Origin: Henricia sp. BOLD:AAB3569 | Lineage: Eukaryota > Echinodermata > Asteroidea > Spinulosida > Echinasteridae | Assembly: GCA_037783545.1 (NCBI GenBank) | Contig: JBBELK010000561.1 | Span: forward strand, 1-64,000 | Direction: 5' to 3' | Length of the DNA stretch: 64,000 nt | Shown here: positions 61,801-64,000 of the stretch, one piece after another | Numbering within the stretch: the stretch's first letter is position 1 | How the letters are laid out: every line of letters starts with the position of its first letter | The notes under the pieces: generated by a model | Database searches by the model: none | What the model saw: the letters and a program-made list of their open reading frames with translations, nothing else | What the model was told of the DNA's origin: nothing | Made by a program: the position numbers and the translations under genes

Positions 61801-64000
61801 GGAAACATTGCGTCTGAGGTGGTCGCTATTTTGGAACTGAAGGAATTTCCAGACAAACTTCAAATTTTGCCTGCTATTACAACTCTATATCCCAACCGTG
61901 TTCTGCAAATTTCAGCAATTTCCCGTTCAAACCGACCGAGTTATCGTCGAATATAGCACAAACTCGCTGCCGGCACAGTTTTCGCACAAGCAGACGCCGC
62001 TTTCGGGAAACATTGCGTCTGAAGTGGTAGCTATTTTGGAACTGAAAGAATTTCCAGACACACTTCAAATTTCGCCTGCTATAACAACTCTATATCCCAA
62101 ACGTGTTCTGCAAATTTCAGCAATTTCCCGTTCAAACCGACCGAGTTATCGTCGAATATAGCAAAAACTCCCTGCCGGAACAGTTTTCGCACAAGCAGAC
62201 GCCGCTTTTGGGAAACATTGCGTCTGAAGTGGTCGCTATTTTGGAACTGAAGGAATTTCCAGACAAACTTCAAATTTTGCCTGCTATTACAACTCTATAT
62301 CCCAACCGTGTTCTGCAAATTTCAGCAATTTCCCGTTTAAACCGACCGAGTTATCGTCGAATCTAGCAAAAACTCCCTGCCGGCACAGTTTTCGCACAAG
62401 CAGACGCCGCTTTCGGGAAACATTGCGTCTGAAGTGGTCGCTACTTTGGAACTAAAGGAATTTCCAGACAAACTTCAAATTTCGCCTGCTATAACAACTC
62501 TATATCCCAAACGTGTTCTGCAAATTTCAGCAATTTCCCGTTTAAACCGACCGAGTTATCGTCGAATCTAGCAAAAACTCCCTGCCGGCACAGTTTTCGC
62601 ACAAGCAGACGCCGCTTTCGGGAAACATTGCGTCTGAAGTGGTAGCTATTTTGGAACTAGAGGAATTTCCAGACAAACTTCAAATTGTGCCTGCTTAAAC
62701 AACTCTATATCCCAAACGTGTTCTGCAAATTTCGGCAATTTCCCGTTTAAACCGACCGAGTTATCGTCGAATCTAGCAAAAACTCCCTGCCGGCACAGTT
62801 TTCGCACAAGCAGACGCCACTTTCGGGAAACATTGCGTCTGAAGTGGTCGCTATCTTGGAACTGAAGGAATTTCCAGACAAACTTCAAATTTTGCCTGCT
62901 ATAACAATTCTATATCCCAAACGTGTTCTGCAAATTTCACCAATTTCCCGTTCAAACCGACCGAGTTATCGTCGAATATAGCACAAACTACCTGCCGGCA
63001 CAGTTTTCGCACAAGCAGACGCCTCTTTCGGGAAACATTGCCTCTGAGGTGGTCGCTATTTTGGAACTGAAGGAATTTCCAGACAAACTTCAAATTTTGC
63101 CTGCTATTACAACTCTATATCCCAACCGTGTTCTGCAAATTTCAGCAATTTCCCGTTTAAACCGACCGAGTTATCGTCGAATCTAGCAAAAACTCCCTGC
63201 CGGCACAGTTTTCGCACAAGCAGACGCCTCTTTCGGGAAACATTGCGTCTGAAGTGGTCGCTATTTTGGAACTGAAGGAATTTCCAGACAAACTTCAAAT
63301 GTTGCCTGCTATAACAACTCTATATCCCTAACGTGTTCTGCAAATTTCAGCAATTTCCCGTTTAAACCGACCGAGTTATCGTCGAATCTAGCAAAAACTC
63401 CCTGCCGGCACAGTTTTCGCACAAGCAGACGCCTCTTTCGGGAAACATTGCGTCTGAAGTGGTCGCTATTTTGGAACTGAAGGAATTTCCAGACAAACTT
63501 CAAATTTTGCCTGCTATAACAACTCTATATCCCAAACGTGTTCGGCAAATTTCAGCAATTTTCCGTTTAAACCGACCGAGTTATCGTCGAATCTAGCAAA
63601 AACTCCCTGCCGGCACAGTTTTCGCACAAGCAGACGCCACTTTCGGGAAACATTGCGTCTGAAGTGGTCGCTATTTTGGAACTGAAAGAATTTCCAGACA
63701 AACTTCAAATTGTGCCTGCTATAACAACTCTATATCCCAAACGTGTTCTGCAAATTTCACCAATTTCCCGTTCAAACCGACCGAGTTATCGTCGAATATA
63801 GCACAAACTCGCTGCCGGCACAGTTTTCGCACAAGCAGACGCCTCTTTCGGGAAACATTGCGTCTGAGGTGGTCGCTATTTTGGAACTGAAGGAATTTCC
63901 AGACAAACTTCAAATTTTGCCTGCTATTACAACTCTATATCCCAACCGTGTTCTGCAAATTTCAGCAATTTCCCGTTCAAACCGACCGAGTTATCGTCGA
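55084..64000 (+). repeat. Large B duplication, offset about 5,308 bp (26 units)
   Basis: Markers from 55,084 to about 58,690 recur in the same order from 60,392 to the window end. The offset is 5,308 bp before 61,555 and 5,307 bp after it. It equals 26 units minus two 11-bp deletions (near 60,055 and 60,250) and then the 1-bp deletion near 61,555 (aactcctgcc). Besides that deletion, the only difference noticed is attgcctctg near 63,042 against attgcgtctg. At least 3.6 kb is nearly identical, making this the youngest-looking large event in B. Confidence 0.85.
58962..58980 (+). other. Locally templated substitution in a B unit
   Basis: Where the consensus reads gcgtctgaagtggtcgc, this unit reads gcgtcgctattggtcgc, with no length change. 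The new gtcgctatt duplicates the gtcgctatt that follows a few bases later. A short forward template switch explains this better than five independent substitutions. Confidence 0.7.

Larger units (their letters stand above)
44288..64000 (+). repeat. Satellite B array, 205-bp unit, about 96 copies
   Basis: A head-to-tail tandem array of a 205-bp unit, about 44% GC by hand count with 12 CpG. Spacing is very regular: from 44,516 to 63,719 is 19,203 bp, exactly 94 units of 205 bp minus 67 bp, and the 67 bp is fully explained by six 11-bp deletions and one 1-bp deletion (near 61,555). Type B1 reads agcaatttcccgtttaaacc, then ctagcaaaaactccc. Type B2 reads accaatttcccgttcaaacc, then atagcacaaactc. 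Hybrids also occur. The strand label follows the orientation in which the block shared with satellite A reads the same way. No gene or inserted element is present, and the array runs past the right edge. Confidence 0.97.

Overview
The whole 64-kb window is tandem satellite DNA, and I find no gene, RNA gene or transposon in it. It holds two head-to-tail arrays on the same strand. Satellite A (1-44,287) has a 273-bp unit with a 279-bp variant and about 163 copies. Satellite B (44,288-64,000) has a 205-bp unit and about 96 copies. Both arrays run off the window edges. Arrays this long point to a eukaryotic nuclear genome, in heterochromatin such as a centromere, pericentromere or subtelomere. The sequence does not identify the species or kingdom. 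By hand count the A unit is about 46% GC with 13 CpG, and the B unit about 44% GC with 12 CpG. CpG is therefore not depleted, which argues weakly against an old, heavily methylated vertebrate satellite.

Layout of A: (i) 1-6.3 kb, essentially identical 273-bp units of subtype A1; (ii) 6.3-18.97 kb, A1 units with private variants arranged in overlapping segmental duplications; (iii) 18.97-21.2 kb, A1 units with dense single-base indels; (iv) 21.2-23.56 kb, identical A1 units again; (v) 23.56-23.96 kb, two rearranged units at the A1/A2 border; (vi) 23.96-44.29 kb, subtype A2, where 273- and 279-bp units alternate in higher-order repeats of 3, 4 and 7 units plus a longer 2,655-bp duplication.

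Layout of B: two main unit types (B1, B2), hybrids between them and a rarer marker type (B3) are arranged in higher-order repeats. These include a 2-unit repeat, 5- and 6-unit duplications, a 6-unit cassette found six times, and a duplication of at least 3.6 kb at a 26-unit offset. Over the 19.2 kb checked, unit spacing is 205 bp except for six copies with the same 11-bp deletion and one with a 1-bp deletion.

The main observation is that A and B are related. A stretch of about 100 bp in each unit is homologous (about 40 of 47 aligned positions identical in its best part) and carries a dyad at the same place, while the rest of the units looks unrelated. The A-to-B switch at 44,287/44,288 is nevertheless not in register with this homology. 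Very long open frames in A (up to about 2,200 codons) follow from a unit length divisible by three and are not believed to be genes.
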